A stretch of DNA of 64,000 bases, from the NCBI GenBank assembly GCA_045110335.1, contig JBGCGB010000015.1, positions 1-64,000 of the forward strand, written 5' to 3'. A program made the position numbers and the translations under genes. Position 1 is the stretch's first letter; each line of letters begins with the position of its first letter. The stretch is from CALBPI01 sp045110335. Its GTDB lineage: Bacteria; Pseudomonadota; Gammaproteobacteria; Steroidobacterales; Woeseiaceae. The notes under the pieces are model-generated. The model did no database searches. It had not been told where the DNA came from and saw only the letters and a list, made by a program, of their open reading frames with translations. Of this stretch, positions 32,291 to 41,718 are shown one piece after another.

Positions 32291-33469
32291 TTAGTCGTCG
32301 GATTGATAATCCGCTAGCCGAACGACTTCGTTGTTTCGGGTTGGCTGGACAACCTCTGTCTTCGAAGCGACGACAGTGTTGCGACCGGACTCTTTGGCGG
32401 CATACATCGCCTGATCGGCGCGACGCAACAAGTCTTCGATGGTTTCGCCGTAGTTAAACTGTGCCGCACCCGCGGACAGTGTAATCTTGAGACCATGATT
32501 GAACTGATGACTGACCGTGCTCAATCGAATTCTTTCGGCACAATCCGTCGCACCGTTGAGATCGGTTCTCGGCAAGATCAGAATAAATTCTTCGCCGCCA
32601 TAGCGACCCAACTGACGAGGTTTCACAACCGGCGATATCTCATCGAGAAGACGTAGTTCGCTGCGCACCCGTGAGGCAAAATCGGTCAGCACTTCATCAC
32701 CAGCCAGATGACCAAACCGGTCATTCACTTGCTTGAAGAAGTCGAGATCAATGATCACGATGCTAAACACTTCCTGATACCGGAGGGCGCCTTCCCGCAA
32801 CATGCTTAAGCTCTCAAGAATGGTTCGGCGATTGTAGGCTTGCGTGAGGTGATCACGTTCGGCGAGGCTGGTCATCTTGGTGACCACTTCTTTCAAATCT
32901 TCGTTCTTTGTTTGGAGGCGCTGCCGTAATCGTCCGATATAGTTGCCGAAGTAAGCTGCCCAGACCAGCAGGCTGCCGAGCACGCCACCCCGAAACAGCA
33001 CTTCGCCTAATGTTTGTTGGTTCCGGTCCAGCATGAACTCGATACTGGTCATCAGGACGAAGCCCGAAAACGCAAACAGGGCGAGCGCTGAGAACTCGCG
33101 CGCATGCATGTGAAAAACACCAAACATCAATACCATGATGTAGACAGAGATCAATAGATCCCGCCACTCAGGTACGCAAAACATGAACAGTGCGACCAGT
33201 ATCAATCCGACAACGCATTGAGGGAATGTCATCGACGGGTCTTCAAAGCGGAGATTGTGGCCACTGCACAATAACCACCAGAATACGAGCGTGCTTGAGA
33301 CAACAGCAATGCCTAATGCCCACAAGACAGCAGATGGCGTTTCAATGATATTGAACACGCTGGCGACAATAGTCGTCATCCCCCAAATGCCGTACAGCAC
33401 AACCGACATCAGGTATCGTTCCTTGCGCAGTCGCTGGGCGAGGCGAATTTGGCTGCTCGAGTCGGTCAT
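32291..33469 (-). CDS. Membrane diguanylate cyclase (GGDEF domain)
   Basis: A 392-residue protein with an N-terminal region of about six hydrophobic segments (residues 20-190), a short coiled coil (LRQRLQTKNEDLKEVVTKM) and a C-terminal GGDEF domain. The active loop reads RYGGEEF, an active-type motif, and the domain start DHLTQAYNRRTI fits. The product-inhibition RxxD motif normally five residues before GGEEF is missing; instead there is a slightly longer segment containing SPVVKPRQL. It should make cyclic di-GMP in response to an unknown membrane signal. Convergent with mnmE, six bases between the stops. Confidence 0.9.
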   Translation of the reverse strand: MTDSSSQIRLAQRLRKERYLMSVVLYGIWGMTTIVASVFNIIETPSAVLWALGIAVVSSTLVFWWLLCSGHNLRFEDPSMTFPQCVVGLILVALFMFCVPEWRDLLISVYIMVLMFGVFHMHAREFSALALFAFSGFVLMTSIEFMLDRNQQTLGEVLFRGGVLGSLLVWAAYFGNYIGRLRQRLQTKNEDLKEVVTKMTSLAERDHLTQAYNRRTILESLSMLREGALRYQEVFSIVIIDLDFFKQVNDRFGHLAGDEVLTDFASRVRSELRLLDEISPVVKPRQLGRYGGEEFILILPRTDLNGATDCAERIRLSTVSHQFNHGLKITLSAGAAQFNYGETIEDLLRRADQAMYAAKESGRNTVVASKTEVVQPTRNNEVVRLADYQSDD

Positions 33470-33537
33470 TGCGACATGGTAAGCGGTAGCGCTATGTCAA
33501 ACTGAGTATACCGTCACGATTTTGCAGAAAGTCCCCA

Positions 33538-34716
33538 TTAACCGAGTAATCCTTCCCGTTTGTAGAACTGGATCGCAATCAGGGTAAGTAAGATGCCGAC
33601 GATGATAGACGTTCCTATCGAAACAGCGACAAACGTCATATTCAAAGCCTCACCTTTAACCAAATCCAGAATCAATAAGTGCTGCGACATGCTGGGTACG
33701 GTCATCCAGGCAAGACTGGGTTTCAGATTGTTAACGGCGGCGGCAATGATCGGGAGCGTTGGAATCAACATCGTAATCGTCGTATAGCTCTGTGCTTCCT
33801 TGAAGCTTTTTGTAAATGACGAAACAACCGTCATCAATGCCGCACCAATCAGTGCAAATGGCACGGTGACGATAAATGCTGTGATGACCTGTTTCGCACC
33901 GAAATTCACGCTCATTCCCAGCTGCTGTAAAGGCACAAACTTAAGCACAACGGCAAACGAGACCAGCGCGATAGCAAGCGACATCGCCATGAAGAAACAT
34001 GTGGCCATCAATTTTCCGATCAATAGCGTAGAGCGCTTAACCGGTAGCGTGAGTAACGGCTCCAATGATCCTCGTTCGCGTTCGCCCGCGGTGGTATCAA
34101 TGGCGAGATACATGCCACCGGCAAGCATCGCAAACAGCAGGAAGTACGACAGCATGCCAAGGATCAGTGCGGCGCGGCCGCTTGGCGTAGAGGTGTCGAT
34201 TTCATCAATCGCGATCGGGTTCAACAACGACGGGTCGACGCCGCGGGCGATGAGTCGCATGACGCCGATCTGGCGATCATAACTGCCAATCATACGTTTC
34301 GCCCGTCGGCCTTTCCGCACCACATTCGAGTCGGAGTTATCGAGTATTAGGCTAACTCTTGCAGGCTTTGCGTCGTTCCATTGATCCGCAAAGTTGTCGT
34401 CGATAATCAGAATTAGCTCATGCTCACCGGTCTTGACCTTGTCGACAGCCTCATCAAACGTCGCGTCTAGCTGTTCAATGTCAGTGTCTTGTGTGTCCAG
34501 ATACGCGACCAAGTTAGGTGCGTTGTCAGCGCCGATCACCGCTAATGATAGCGGTTGCGTTTGACCGTCCGTCGCTTGTTTTAGCGTCATTGTGATCAGA
34601 AGCGCAAACATCACCGGGCCGAATAGCGGACCGAATACCAAAGCACTTAGCATCGTTCGACGATCGCGAAAGTTATCGCGAATCTCTTTCAGAAAAATCG
34701 TGCCTAGATGACTCAT
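33538..34716 (-). CDS. ABC exporter permease, NatB-like
   Basis: A 392-residue ABC-2 type permease: one N-terminal membrane helix (about 25-45), a roughly 130-residue extracytoplasmic loop with the DNSDSNVVRKGRR segment, then about five C-terminal helices, with the GERERGSLEPLLTLPVKR motif typical of NatB/ABC-2 proteins between helices. It overlaps the ATPase gene by four bases and must form the transporter with it. The substrate is unknown; NatAB of Bacillus exports Na+, but that cannot be transferred by homology alone. Confidence 0.88.
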   Translation of the reverse strand: MSHLGTIFLKEIRDNFRDRRTMLSALVFGPLFGPVMFALLITMTLKQATDGQTQPLSLAVIGADNAPNLVAYLDTQDTDIEQLDATFDEAVDKVKTGEHELILIIDDNFADQWNDAKPARVSLILDNSDSNVVRKGRRAKRMIGSYDRQIGVMRLIARGVDPSLLNPIAIDEIDTSTPSGRAALILGMLSYFLLFAMLAGGMYLAIDTTAGERERGSLEPLLTLPVKRSTLLIGKLMATCFFMAMSLAIALVSFAVVLKFVPLQQLGMSVNFGAKQVITAFIVTVPFALIGAALMTVVSSFTKSFKEAQSYTTITMLIPTLPIIAAAVNNLKPSLAWMTVPSMSQHLLILDLVKGEALNMTFVAVSIGTSIIVGILLTLIAIQFYKREGLLG

Positions 34717-35510
34717 TCCCCAGCTCCCGGCAACGATGATGAAAAGTCTCGACCACCGGTTTGCATTCGTGTTCTCGACCCCAGCGCATCCGCGTTTACT
34801 GAAATAGCGGCGACAAACGCATCCTCGAGGTCGTCGCAGCCCGTTGCTTCCTGAATATGATCGGTCGTGCCGGTGATGGAGACCTTGCCATCGGCGATGA
34901 TGACGATTTCATCACACAGTGCGGCGACCTCCTGCATGACATGAGAGGAGAACAAAATACATTTTCCTTGTGCCTTCAACTTGCGAATGATCTTTCGCAA
35001 GCTTCGTGTGGCCATCACATCCAAACCGTTTGTAGGTTCATCCAGAATGACATTCTGTGGCCCATGAACGAGTGCCCTGGCCAACGCCACCTTTGTTTTT
35101 TGACCTTGCGAAAATCCCTTGGTCCGCCGGTCGGCAAATTCTTCAATTTCGAGTAACTCAATCATCTCCTGCACAGCCTGTTTGGCCGCTTGCCCGCGAA
35201 GCCCATGCATTTCTGCGAAATAAGCGATGTTCTCGCGTGCCGTCAGTTGTTGATAAAGGCCGCCACCATGCGGCAAAGCGCCCAGTGCTTTGCGAGCTTC
35301 CAGTGGATTGGCGACAACATCGATGCCATCGATCGAAGCGCTGCCGGTATCCGGTTTGATCGCCGTATACAAGACTCGAAGCGTGGTCGACTTGCCAGCA
35401 CCGTTAGGGCCTAGCAAACCGGTGATTCTGCCATTCGGTGCATCGAAACTGACATCACTGACAGCGGTGACCTTACCGAAACTTTTTGCAATGTTTTGAA
35501 TATGAATCAT
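34713..35510 (-). CDS. ABC exporter ATP-binding protein, NatA-like
   Basis: A 265-residue ATPase. Walker A is GPNGAGKSTTLR, the signature is FSQGQKTKVALARAL (FSQGQ in place of LSGGQ, as in this subgroup), Walker B is NVILDEPTNGLD and the switch His is in SSHVMQEV. Its place directly before the permease gene, with ATGA overlap, defines a two-gene exporter. It follows the peptidase gene by 11 bases on the same strand, so peptidase, ATPase and permease look like one transcript. Confidence 0.92.
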   Translation of the reverse strand: MIHIQNIAKSFGKVTAVSDVSFDAPNGRITGLLGPNGAGKSTTLRVLYTAIKPDTGSASIDGIDVVANPLEARKALGALPHGGGLYQQLTARENIAYFAEMHGLRGQAAKQAVQEMIELLEIEEFADRRTKGFSQGQKTKVALARALVHGPQNVILDEPTNGLDVMATRSLRKIIRKLKAQGKCILFSSHVMQEVAALCDEIVIIADGKVSITGTTDHIQEATGCDDLEDAFVAAISVNADALGSRTRMQTGGRDFSSSLPGAGE

Positions 35511-35521
35511 GTGACGTCTGC

Positions 35522-37006
35522 TTAAGGCGTAGGGCCGGTCGGGTTAATAAAGAAAGGCAGTCCTTGCTGTGTCTGCACACAACTATCATCAATCGCGGAA
35601 ACATCGAGGTCCCGCACGAACTGACTCATCAAGTCTGGCACGCACCCAACGCCGGAAGCGATATGGCCCTTTTGTGGAGCGACGATATGAATGGCATTCG
35701 ATAGCGTTTCCATGGCTCGATCTGCGTTTGCTGGCGGCGTCACCGGATCGTACTCGCCGGATAGCAGCATGACGGGGATATCGCTGGTGACTGGTTCATG
35801 GAAATCTTCGTCCATCGGGCCTTGTGGCCAGACGTCGCAAGTCGATTTTAAGAACTGGAACTGCAAGTCGCCCATGTAGGTTGCCTCACGGGCGGCGGTG
35901 CCTGCGGCGTCTTCGACGTATAGTGGAGCGTCTTCACTACAGACAACAGAATTGTGCATGCCCATCGCCAACATGTCTGAAAATCCGTCATTCAAGCTGA
36001 CCGCATTAGCAGCCATCATGGCATAGCGCCCTTCGTAAGCTTCGCTAATCATCAACGGCAACAATGCACGCATCAGTGGTTGGTAGCTTGAGAGCCGCAT
36101 GAGACCGGCTAGTTCATCATGACTGAGTCTTTGTTCGACGATCTCACCGGTGCGCGGATGCGCCACCGTGATCGTTACGGGTTGCTCCCGAAGCCTTGAT
36201 CGCAAACCATCAAAAATCTCGTTGAGATCACCATAACGATCCAGACAACTTTCCGTTTCGGCGCAGCGCGCAAAAAGCTGTTGCATGCTTGCTTCGGCGG
36301 CGATCGATAAGTCGGGCCCGAGCAATTGGTCTGCGGCGATCACACCATCGATGATGACGGAACGCGTGCTGTCTGGATATTTTCGGAGATGATGTAGTGC
36401 CACGCGAGTACCGTAAGAGCCGCCCCAGAGATTTAAAGTCTCGATGCCTAGTGCGCGTCGGACGGCATCGATATCGTCAACGGCAAGACTCGTTGTATAG
36501 AAACGCGGGTCGCCAGGCAGTTGATCCAGACATTTTTGCGTTTCAGCAGCCACGATTTCCAGATCAAAGCCTGCCGCAATGATTTCTTCATCCGGAATGG
36601 GGCAGCCCATCTTGTTCGAACCGCCCGTGCCACGCTGGTCGATCAGCAAAACGTCACGTTTTTGGCGAATGGGCTCAAAAGCACCGCGCAATGACAGGTA
36701 GCTTTCGATAGCGCCTTGTCCGGGGCCGCCGGCGAAAATGATTAAAGGATCGGGTTGCGGCTGCACGCTAAGTGCTGGCACGAGCGCGATTCGGAGCTCT
36801 ATTTGTTGGCCATCCGGCTCATTCGGGTTTTCCGGGCGTGAAAATGTTCCGCAGCGGGCTTTGGCCGTGGGGAGTGCGCTACCCGCATCGATCCGGCAGG
36901 GTTCAAGTACCAAGGTGTTGCTGGTCTGGGCGTAAACCGCCATTGAAAGCGCGAATGAGAAATAGAGGCACAGTCTGGATGCTGCTCTAAATGACTTATC
37001 GAACAT
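35522..37006 (-). CDS. Secreted alpha/beta-hydrolase peptidase (TAP/proline iminopeptidase type)
   Basis: A 494-residue protein with a signal peptide (ends near VYAQT). The alpha/beta-hydrolase core has GGPGQGAIES for the oxyanion region, DQRGTGGSN, the nucleophile elbow WGGSYGTR with the catalytic Ser, an acid residue in LLSGEYDPVTPP and the late His in PQKGHIASG. The C-terminal part matches TAP-like domains of Streptomyces tripeptidyl aminopeptidase. Two Cys in the mature part may form disulfides. It probably releases N-terminal residues from peptides in the periplasm. First gene of the presumed operon with the NatAB-like exporter. Confidence 0.9.
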   Translation of the reverse strand: MFDKSFRAASRLCLYFSFALSMAVYAQTSNTLVLEPCRIDAGSALPTAKARCGTFSRPENPNEPDGQQIELRIALVPALSVQPQPDPLIIFAGGPGQGAIESYLSLRGAFEPIRQKRDVLLIDQRGTGGSNKMGCPIPDEEIIAAGFDLEIVAAETQKCLDQLPGDPRFYTTSLAVDDIDAVRRALGIETLNLWGGSYGTRVALHHLRKYPDSTRSVIIDGVIAADQLLGPDLSIAAEASMQQLFARCAETESCLDRYGDLNEIFDGLRSRLREQPVTITVAHPRTGEIVEQRLSHDELAGLMRLSSYQPLMRALLPLMISEAYEGRYAMMAANAVSLNDGFSDMLAMGMHNSVVCSEDAPLYVEDAAGTAAREATYMGDLQFQFLKSTCDVWPQGPMDEDFHEPVTSDIPVMLLSGEYDPVTPPANADRAMETLSNAIHIVAPQKGHIASGVGCVPDLMSQFVRDLDVSAIDDSCVQTQQGLPFFINPTGPTP

Positions 37007-37368
37007 AGAGTTACCCTGATGTCGTTATCGTTTTGCGGCGAGTATGCACAATACCTGAAGGACTTGGCGAGTTCTAAATTGTACGTCGCCTCGGAATTTC
37101 TGCATTTTCCGTGGATCGTAAGAATAACGCCAAAGCCCCATAAGTATCTGTTTTATATCGTTTTCAAGCTCAAAGCGCATCTATTCGTCCAAAACACTGA
37201 TTTGATTGGGCTTCGCGTACCAATGCAATCTCTGTCGGCATGAAATTAGTGCTGGCGAACCCGAAAGCTGCCTTATATCCAAAAAATGCGCTAATCAATC
37301 GCTGTTAAACCCTGATTTCGAAGGTTTACAATACGCGCATTGTCGATTGAGTCATTGCAGTTTTACTA
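37007..37368 (+). promoter_or_regulatory. 362-base gap between peptidase and mnmG; possible mnmG -10
   Basis: The region between divergent genes. The best promoter-like element is TACAAT at 37327-37332, 36 bases before the mnmG ATG, with only a weak -35 candidate (TTAAAC, 37305-37310). No protein, RNA gene or repeat is recognised in the rest. Small open frames in the gap have no family features. Confidence 0.35.
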
Positions 37369-39294
37369 ATGAGCCCGAATTCGTCGTTTGATGTGATTGT
37401 TGTTGGTGGCGGACACGCCGGTACCGAGGCTGCTTTGGCCGCGGCACGCAGTGGTGCGCGAACATTATTGGTGACGCAAGCGATCGAGACTTTGGGGCAG
37501 ATGAGCTGTAACCCGGCTATTGGCGGTATCGGCAAAGGTCATCTCACTCGTGAAGTTGATGCGTTGGGCGGTGCAATGGCCGCTGCGATTGATGAGGCAG
37601 GTATTCAGTTTCGGACGTTGAATGCGAGCAAAGGCCCGGCCGTCCGCGCAACCCGCGCCCAGGCCGATCGTGTGTTGTATCGCCAAGCTATTCGCAAAAG
37701 ACTGGAGCATCAGCCCGGGCTGCGTTTGTTCCAAAGCGCCGTCACCGACTTGGTGGTCGAGCAGGGTGAGGTCACGGGTATCGAAACCCAAATGGGTTTG
37801 CGTTTCTTTGCTAAAGCGGTCGTGTTGACCGTGGGCACGTTCCTGGGTGGCGTGATCCACATGGGCAGTGTGCAGTATCCGGGCGGACGCGCCGGTGATG
37901 CGCCGTCCAATCGACTCGCCGCGCGCATGCGAGAGCTGCCGTTCCGTGTGGCCCGCTTGAAAACCGGAACGCCACCGCGGTTGGATAGCCGAACGCTAGA
38001 TTTTTCGGTGATGCAGGAACAACAGGGCGATGATCCTGCACCGGTTTTTTCGTTTCTTGGTGAGCGTCGGCATCATCCCGAACAAGTGTCTTGTTACATC
38101 ACGCACACCAACGAAGCTACGCATGAGTTGATTCGCGGTTCTTTGCATGAGTCGCCGATGTATCAAGGTCACATCGAGGGCGTAGGTCCGCGCTATTGCC
38201 CATCCGTTGAAGATAAAGTCGTGCGGTTTGCGGACAAGTCCTCGCATCAGGTCTTTATTGAGCCCGAAGGTCTCGATACGTTCGAGGTATATCCCAACGG
38301 GATTTCGACGAGCTTGCCGTATGCCACACAAGAAGCTTTCGTGCGCAGCATCGAAGGGCTTCAGAACGCGCACATTACGCGACCGGGATATGCCATTGAG
38401 TATGATTACTTTGATCCTCGCGATCTTCGGATGACACTCGAAACCAAACATCTTCCCGGTTTGTATTTCGCGGGTCAGATAAACGGTACGACGGGTTACG
38501 AAGAAGCGGCGGCGCAAGGTTTGCTCGCCGGCATCAATGCCGCGCGACGAGCGATGGGAAAATCGCAATGGTCGCCGGCACGAGACGAAGCCTACATCGG
38601 CGTGCTGGTTGATGATCTGGTCACGCAAGGTGCTGCCGAGCCTTATCGCATGTTCACCAGCCGCGCGGAGCATCGTCTGCTGCTGCGCGAAGATAATGCC
38701 GACCGACGGCTAACTCCGATCGGTCGCGAACTCGGTTTAGTGGATGACCGGCGCTTTGCTATTTTTGAAGCGCGTCAGGCCGCCGCCGAAGAAGAAACAC
38801 GTCGACTCAGCGGTATTATCGTTCGCCCGGGTGATGTTGATGGGACCGATCTGCTGGGTGAAGGCAAATCCTTGAACCGCGAAACGCATGCCATCGAGTT
38901 GCTGCGCCGGCCAGAGGTTCGTTTTGAATCACTAGTTGCGTTGTCAGTAGTCGGAACGACCGCCTTCGATAACAATACGGAAGATGATTTTCTGGCTAGC
39001 GCCGAATTTCAAGAGAGCGTCCGATTGCAGGTAGAAACCGACGTTAAGTATTCGGGCTATGTCGAACGCCAACAGCGGGAAATCGAGCAACACAAGAAAC
39101 AACAGACGCTGCGCTTACCTGACGATATAGATTATGCCGACGTTCATGGCCTATCTAACGAGGCTCGTCAGAAGTTAACCGAAGTGCGACCCGAAACGCT
39201 GGGTCAAGCAGGTCGATTGCCCGGCGTCACTCCAGCGGCGGTCTCCTTGCTGCTTGTTCACATCAAGAAACGTAGCCTGAAGAAAAGCGCCTGA
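37369..39294 (+). CDS. mnmG: tRNA uridine 5-carboxymethylaminomethyl modification enzyme MnmG
   Basis: A 641-residue FAD protein, partner of MnmE. FAD-binding VVGGGHAGTEAALAAARSG (residues 10-28), SCNPAIGGIGKGHL, LKTGTPPRL, the PYATQEAF segment, GLYFAGQINGTTGYEEAAAQG, and the C-terminal helical domain that binds MnmE. The length is standard (E. coli 629). In most gammaproteobacteria rsmG follows directly, but here an oligopeptide importer operon follows and rsmG is 11 kb further on. Confidence 0.98.
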   Translation: MSPNSSFDVIVVGGGHAGTEAALAAARSGARTLLVTQAIETLGQMSCNPAIGGIGKGHLTREVDALGGAMAAAIDEAGIQFRTLNASKGPAVRATRAQADRVLYRQAIRKRLEHQPGLRLFQSAVTDLVVEQGEVTGIETQMGLRFFAKAVVLTVGTFLGGVIHMGSVQYPGGRAGDAPSNRLAARMRELPFRVARLKTGTPPRLDSRTLDFSVMQEQQGDDPAPVFSFLGERRHHPEQVSCYITHTNEATHELIRGSLHESPMYQGHIEGVGPRYCPSVEDKVVRFADKSSHQVFIEPEGLDTFEVYPNGISTSLPYATQEAFVRSIEGLQNAHITRPGYAIEYDYFDPRDLRMTLETKHLPGLYFAGQINGTTGYEEAAAQGLLAGINAARRAMGKSQWSPARDEAYIGVLVDDLVTQGAAEPYRMFTSRAEHRLLLREDNADRRLTPIGRELGLVDDRRFAIFEARQAAAEEETRRLSGIIVRPGDVDGTDLLGEGKSLNRETHAIELLRRPEVRFESLVALSVVGTTAFDNNTEDDFLASAEFQESVRLQVETDVKYSGYVERQQREIEQHKKQQTLRLPDDIDYADVHGLSNEARQKLTEVRPETLGQAGRLPGVTPAAVSLLLVHIKKRSLKKSA

Positions 39295-39300
39295 CGATCC

Positions 39301-40797
39301 ATGAACTTTCGTTTTCTTTTGGTCGGGCTGTTCTTCATAACGCTGACCGCTTGCGGTGTTGAGGAAGCAAACATCGAAGCCGATGTCTTGCGTCGCAGTC
39401 TTTCGGCGCAACCGGAGTCCCTGGACCCCCTACATGCAAGAAGCGTCGCGAGTCTCGTTGTCCTTGGTGATCTATACGAAGGGCTGATGACCCGGGATGC
39501 GAGTGGCCGTTTGGTGAACGGACTCGCTGTGTCGGTCGAACGTACCAACAATGATCGCGGTTACTTATTTACACTGCGTTCCGGTTTGGCCTGGTCAGAC
39601 GGTAGTCCCTTAACAGCTGCTGATTTTGTACGCAGTTGGCAATTGCTCGCTGCACCCGAAACAGCCGCATTCTATGCAGATCTTTTGGCGCCAGTCGCTC
39701 GGCGCGATGATGGGCAATTAGATATAGAAGCGCCATCACCGCAGACCTTTCTGGTTAATCTCGTTGCGCCGCAAGTCGATTTTTCGGAGCGTTTGTCACA
39801 CCCGGCGCTAGCGCCTCGTGCCGCCAAGACGAGTCTGACAAACGGCGCCTATCAATTGGATGCAGATGGTCGTGGTTATGCTTTGACATTACGAAAGAAC
39901 GCGCATTTTTATGATGCCCCCTCAGTGTCGATCGCCACCATCACCTACGAGTGGTTCGAGCAAGAACAAACCGAGTACGATGCTTATCGATCGGGTGCGC
40001 TCGATATTACCAGTCGAGTCCCGAGAGCCGTGTTTAGACAAACGCCGAGACCAGATTCGCTGCGAACGTCACCTTATCTTGGTGTCGTGTATTTAAGTTT
40101 CAATATGCGTCGCCCACCGACATTGACGATGCGCCGGCAATTGGCGGCCACCGTCGATCGAAACGCGCTTGCTCAATCCATCGTCGGGCGAGGCGAGCAA
40201 CCAGCGTTCGGACTGATACCGCCGGGTGCTTTGAACGCCGGCCAACCTTATGCAGCGTTTCAGTCAAACCTCGAGGTCACCGATCCGTCGCCATTTGCGG
40301 ATGATCTGACGCTCAAGATCAACTACTCCACATCGGATGAAAATCGCGTCGTTGCAACGACGCTTCAGCAGATGTGGGAAGTCGCCATTCCCGGCTTAAG
40401 GGTCATTCCCGAAAACAAAGAGTTCAGGGTGCTGCTCGCCGAGTCGCGACAAGGTAGTTTTGACGGATTGGTGCGTGGCAGCTGGATCGCCGATTTTAAC
40501 GATGCGACCCAGTTCTTGAATATTCTGGCAACAGATGCGCCGTCTAATACCAGCGGCTTCTCGGATGCCCGTTTCGATACCTTGTTGGCAGCGATTGCAA
40601 CGACGACCGACATCGAACGGCGTGCTTCGCTGATTCGCGCGGCAGAGCAATTGGTCGCCGAACAAGTGCCCGTTATTCCACTATACTTTTTTGTCTCGAA
40701 GCATTTCGTTCATCCGCGTATCGGAGGTTGGCAAGATAACCCGCTTGATGTTCACCTCTCCCGGTACCTTAGTATCAAAAGTCTAGCGGTGGATTGA
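39301..40797 (+). CDS. Oligopeptide ABC transporter substrate-binding lipoprotein
   Basis: A 498-residue periplasmic binding protein with a lipoprotein signal peptide (lipobox LTAC, Cys at about residue 18). The SBP_bac_5 family segments are clear: SLDPLHARSVASLVVLGDLYEGLMT, GLAWSDGSPLTAADFVRSWQLL and the C-terminal PVIPLYFF. It would deliver peptides to the permease encoded next. The start lies six bases after mnmG, so the importer may be partly co-transcribed with mnmG. Ligand specificity cannot be read from sequence. Confidence 0.92.
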   Translation: MNFRFLLVGLFFITLTACGVEEANIEADVLRRSLSAQPESLDPLHARSVASLVVLGDLYEGLMTRDASGRLVNGLAVSVERTNNDRGYLFTLRSGLAWSDGSPLTAADFVRSWQLLAAPETAAFYADLLAPVARRDDGQLDIEAPSPQTFLVNLVAPQVDFSERLSHPALAPRAAKTSLTNGAYQLDADGRGYALTLRKNAHFYDAPSVSIATITYEWFEQEQTEYDAYRSGALDITSRVPRAVFRQTPRPDSLRTSPYLGVVYLSFNMRRPPTLTMRRQLAATVDRNALAQSIVGRGEQPAFGLIPPGALNAGQPYAAFQSNLEVTDPSPFADDLTLKINYSTSDENRVVATTLQQMWEVAIPGLRVIPENKEFRVLLAESRQGSFDGLVRGSWIADFNDATQFLNILATDAPSNTSGFSDARFDTLLAAIATTTDIERRASLIRAAEQLVAEQVPVIPLYFFVSKHFVHPRIGGWQDNPLDVHLSRYLSIKSLAVD

Positions 40798-40800
40798 ATC

Positions 40801-41718
40801 GTGCTGCGCTATACGATTCGTCGCCTGTTGAGTGCCATCCCGACGTTATTGTTGGTGATGTTCATTACGTTTCTGTTGGTTCATGCAGCCCCGGGTGGCC
40901 CCTTCGATTCGGAGCGGCCGCTGCCACCTGAAATGCAACAACGCTTGCAAGCCACTTACGGTCTCGACAAGCCGGTGGTACAACAATTTGGTAACTATCT
41001 CGCGGCGCTGGTGCAGGGTGATATGGGGCCCTCATTTCGCTATCCACAATCGCGCGTTGATGAGTTGATCGCCGATGCGATTCCGGTATCCGCATCGTTA
41101 GGTCTGTTGGCGTTGTTCTTCGGTAGTGTGCTCGGCGGTGCAGCTGGCATTTGGGCGGCATTGCGACAAAATAAGATGTCGGACCACATTGTGATGACGT
41201 TGGCGATGACTGGAATTTCTGTGCCATCGTTTGTCATCGCACCACTGCTCGTGTTGCTATTCGCCATCATCTTGGGTGTGCTACCGGCGAGCGGCTTGCA
41301 CACGCCGGCGCACTACATTCTGCCTGTTGTGTCGTTGGCTTTACCGTTGGCGGCATACGTTGCCCGGTTGATGCGCGCCAGCATGTTGGAGGTTTTGAAA
41401 AGCCAGTTCATTCGGACAGCACGCGCCCAAGGTTTGTCGTCGCAAACGCTCGTGTTGCGTTACGCCATCAAACCCGCATTGATCCCGGTCGTCTCATTCC
41501 TGGGACCGGCTATTGCGGGGTTGTTGAGTGGCTCCGTAGTGATCGAACAGATTTTCAATATTCCCGGGTTGGGACGTCAATTCATTCAAGGTGCCTTGAA
41601 TCGCGACTACACGCTCGTGATGGGTCTCGTGATTTTCTACAGTACGTTACTGATTCTCTTGAATCTGATTGTTGATTTACTGTATGCGGTGCTGGACCCG
41701 CGTGTGCGACATTCATGA
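40801..41718 (+). CDS. oppB: Oligopeptide ABC transporter permease OppB-type
   Basis: A 305-residue inner-membrane permease starting with GTG at 40801, three bases after the binding-protein gene. Six hydrophobic segments are visible; the N-terminus LRYTIRRLLSAIPTLLLVMF is typical of OppB/DppB, as are the HAAPGGPFDSERP and ATYGLDKP segments. The EAA loop near residues 190-215 reads VARLMRASMLEVLKSQFIRTARAQGL. The stop overlaps the next gene by four bases. Confidence 0.93.
   Translation: MLRYTIRRLLSAIPTLLLVMFITFLLVHAAPGGPFDSERPLPPEMQQRLQATYGLDKPVVQQFGNYLAALVQGDMGPSFRYPQSRVDELIADAIPVSASLGLLALFFGSVLGGAAGIWAALRQNKMSDHIVMTLAMTGISVPSFVIAPLLVLLFAIILGVLPASGLHTPAHYILPVVSLALPLAAYVARLMRASMLEVLKSQFIRTARAQGLSSQTLVLRYAIKPALIPVVSFLGPAIAGLLSGSVVIEQIFNIPGLGRQFIQGALNRDYTLVMGLVIFYSTLLILLNLIVDLLYAVLDPRVRHS

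Noticed and set aside
37996..38673. 225-codon open frame on minus inside mnmG
   Set aside because: Antisense shadow of a highly conserved gene; the composition is Arg/His-rich and no motif is seen.
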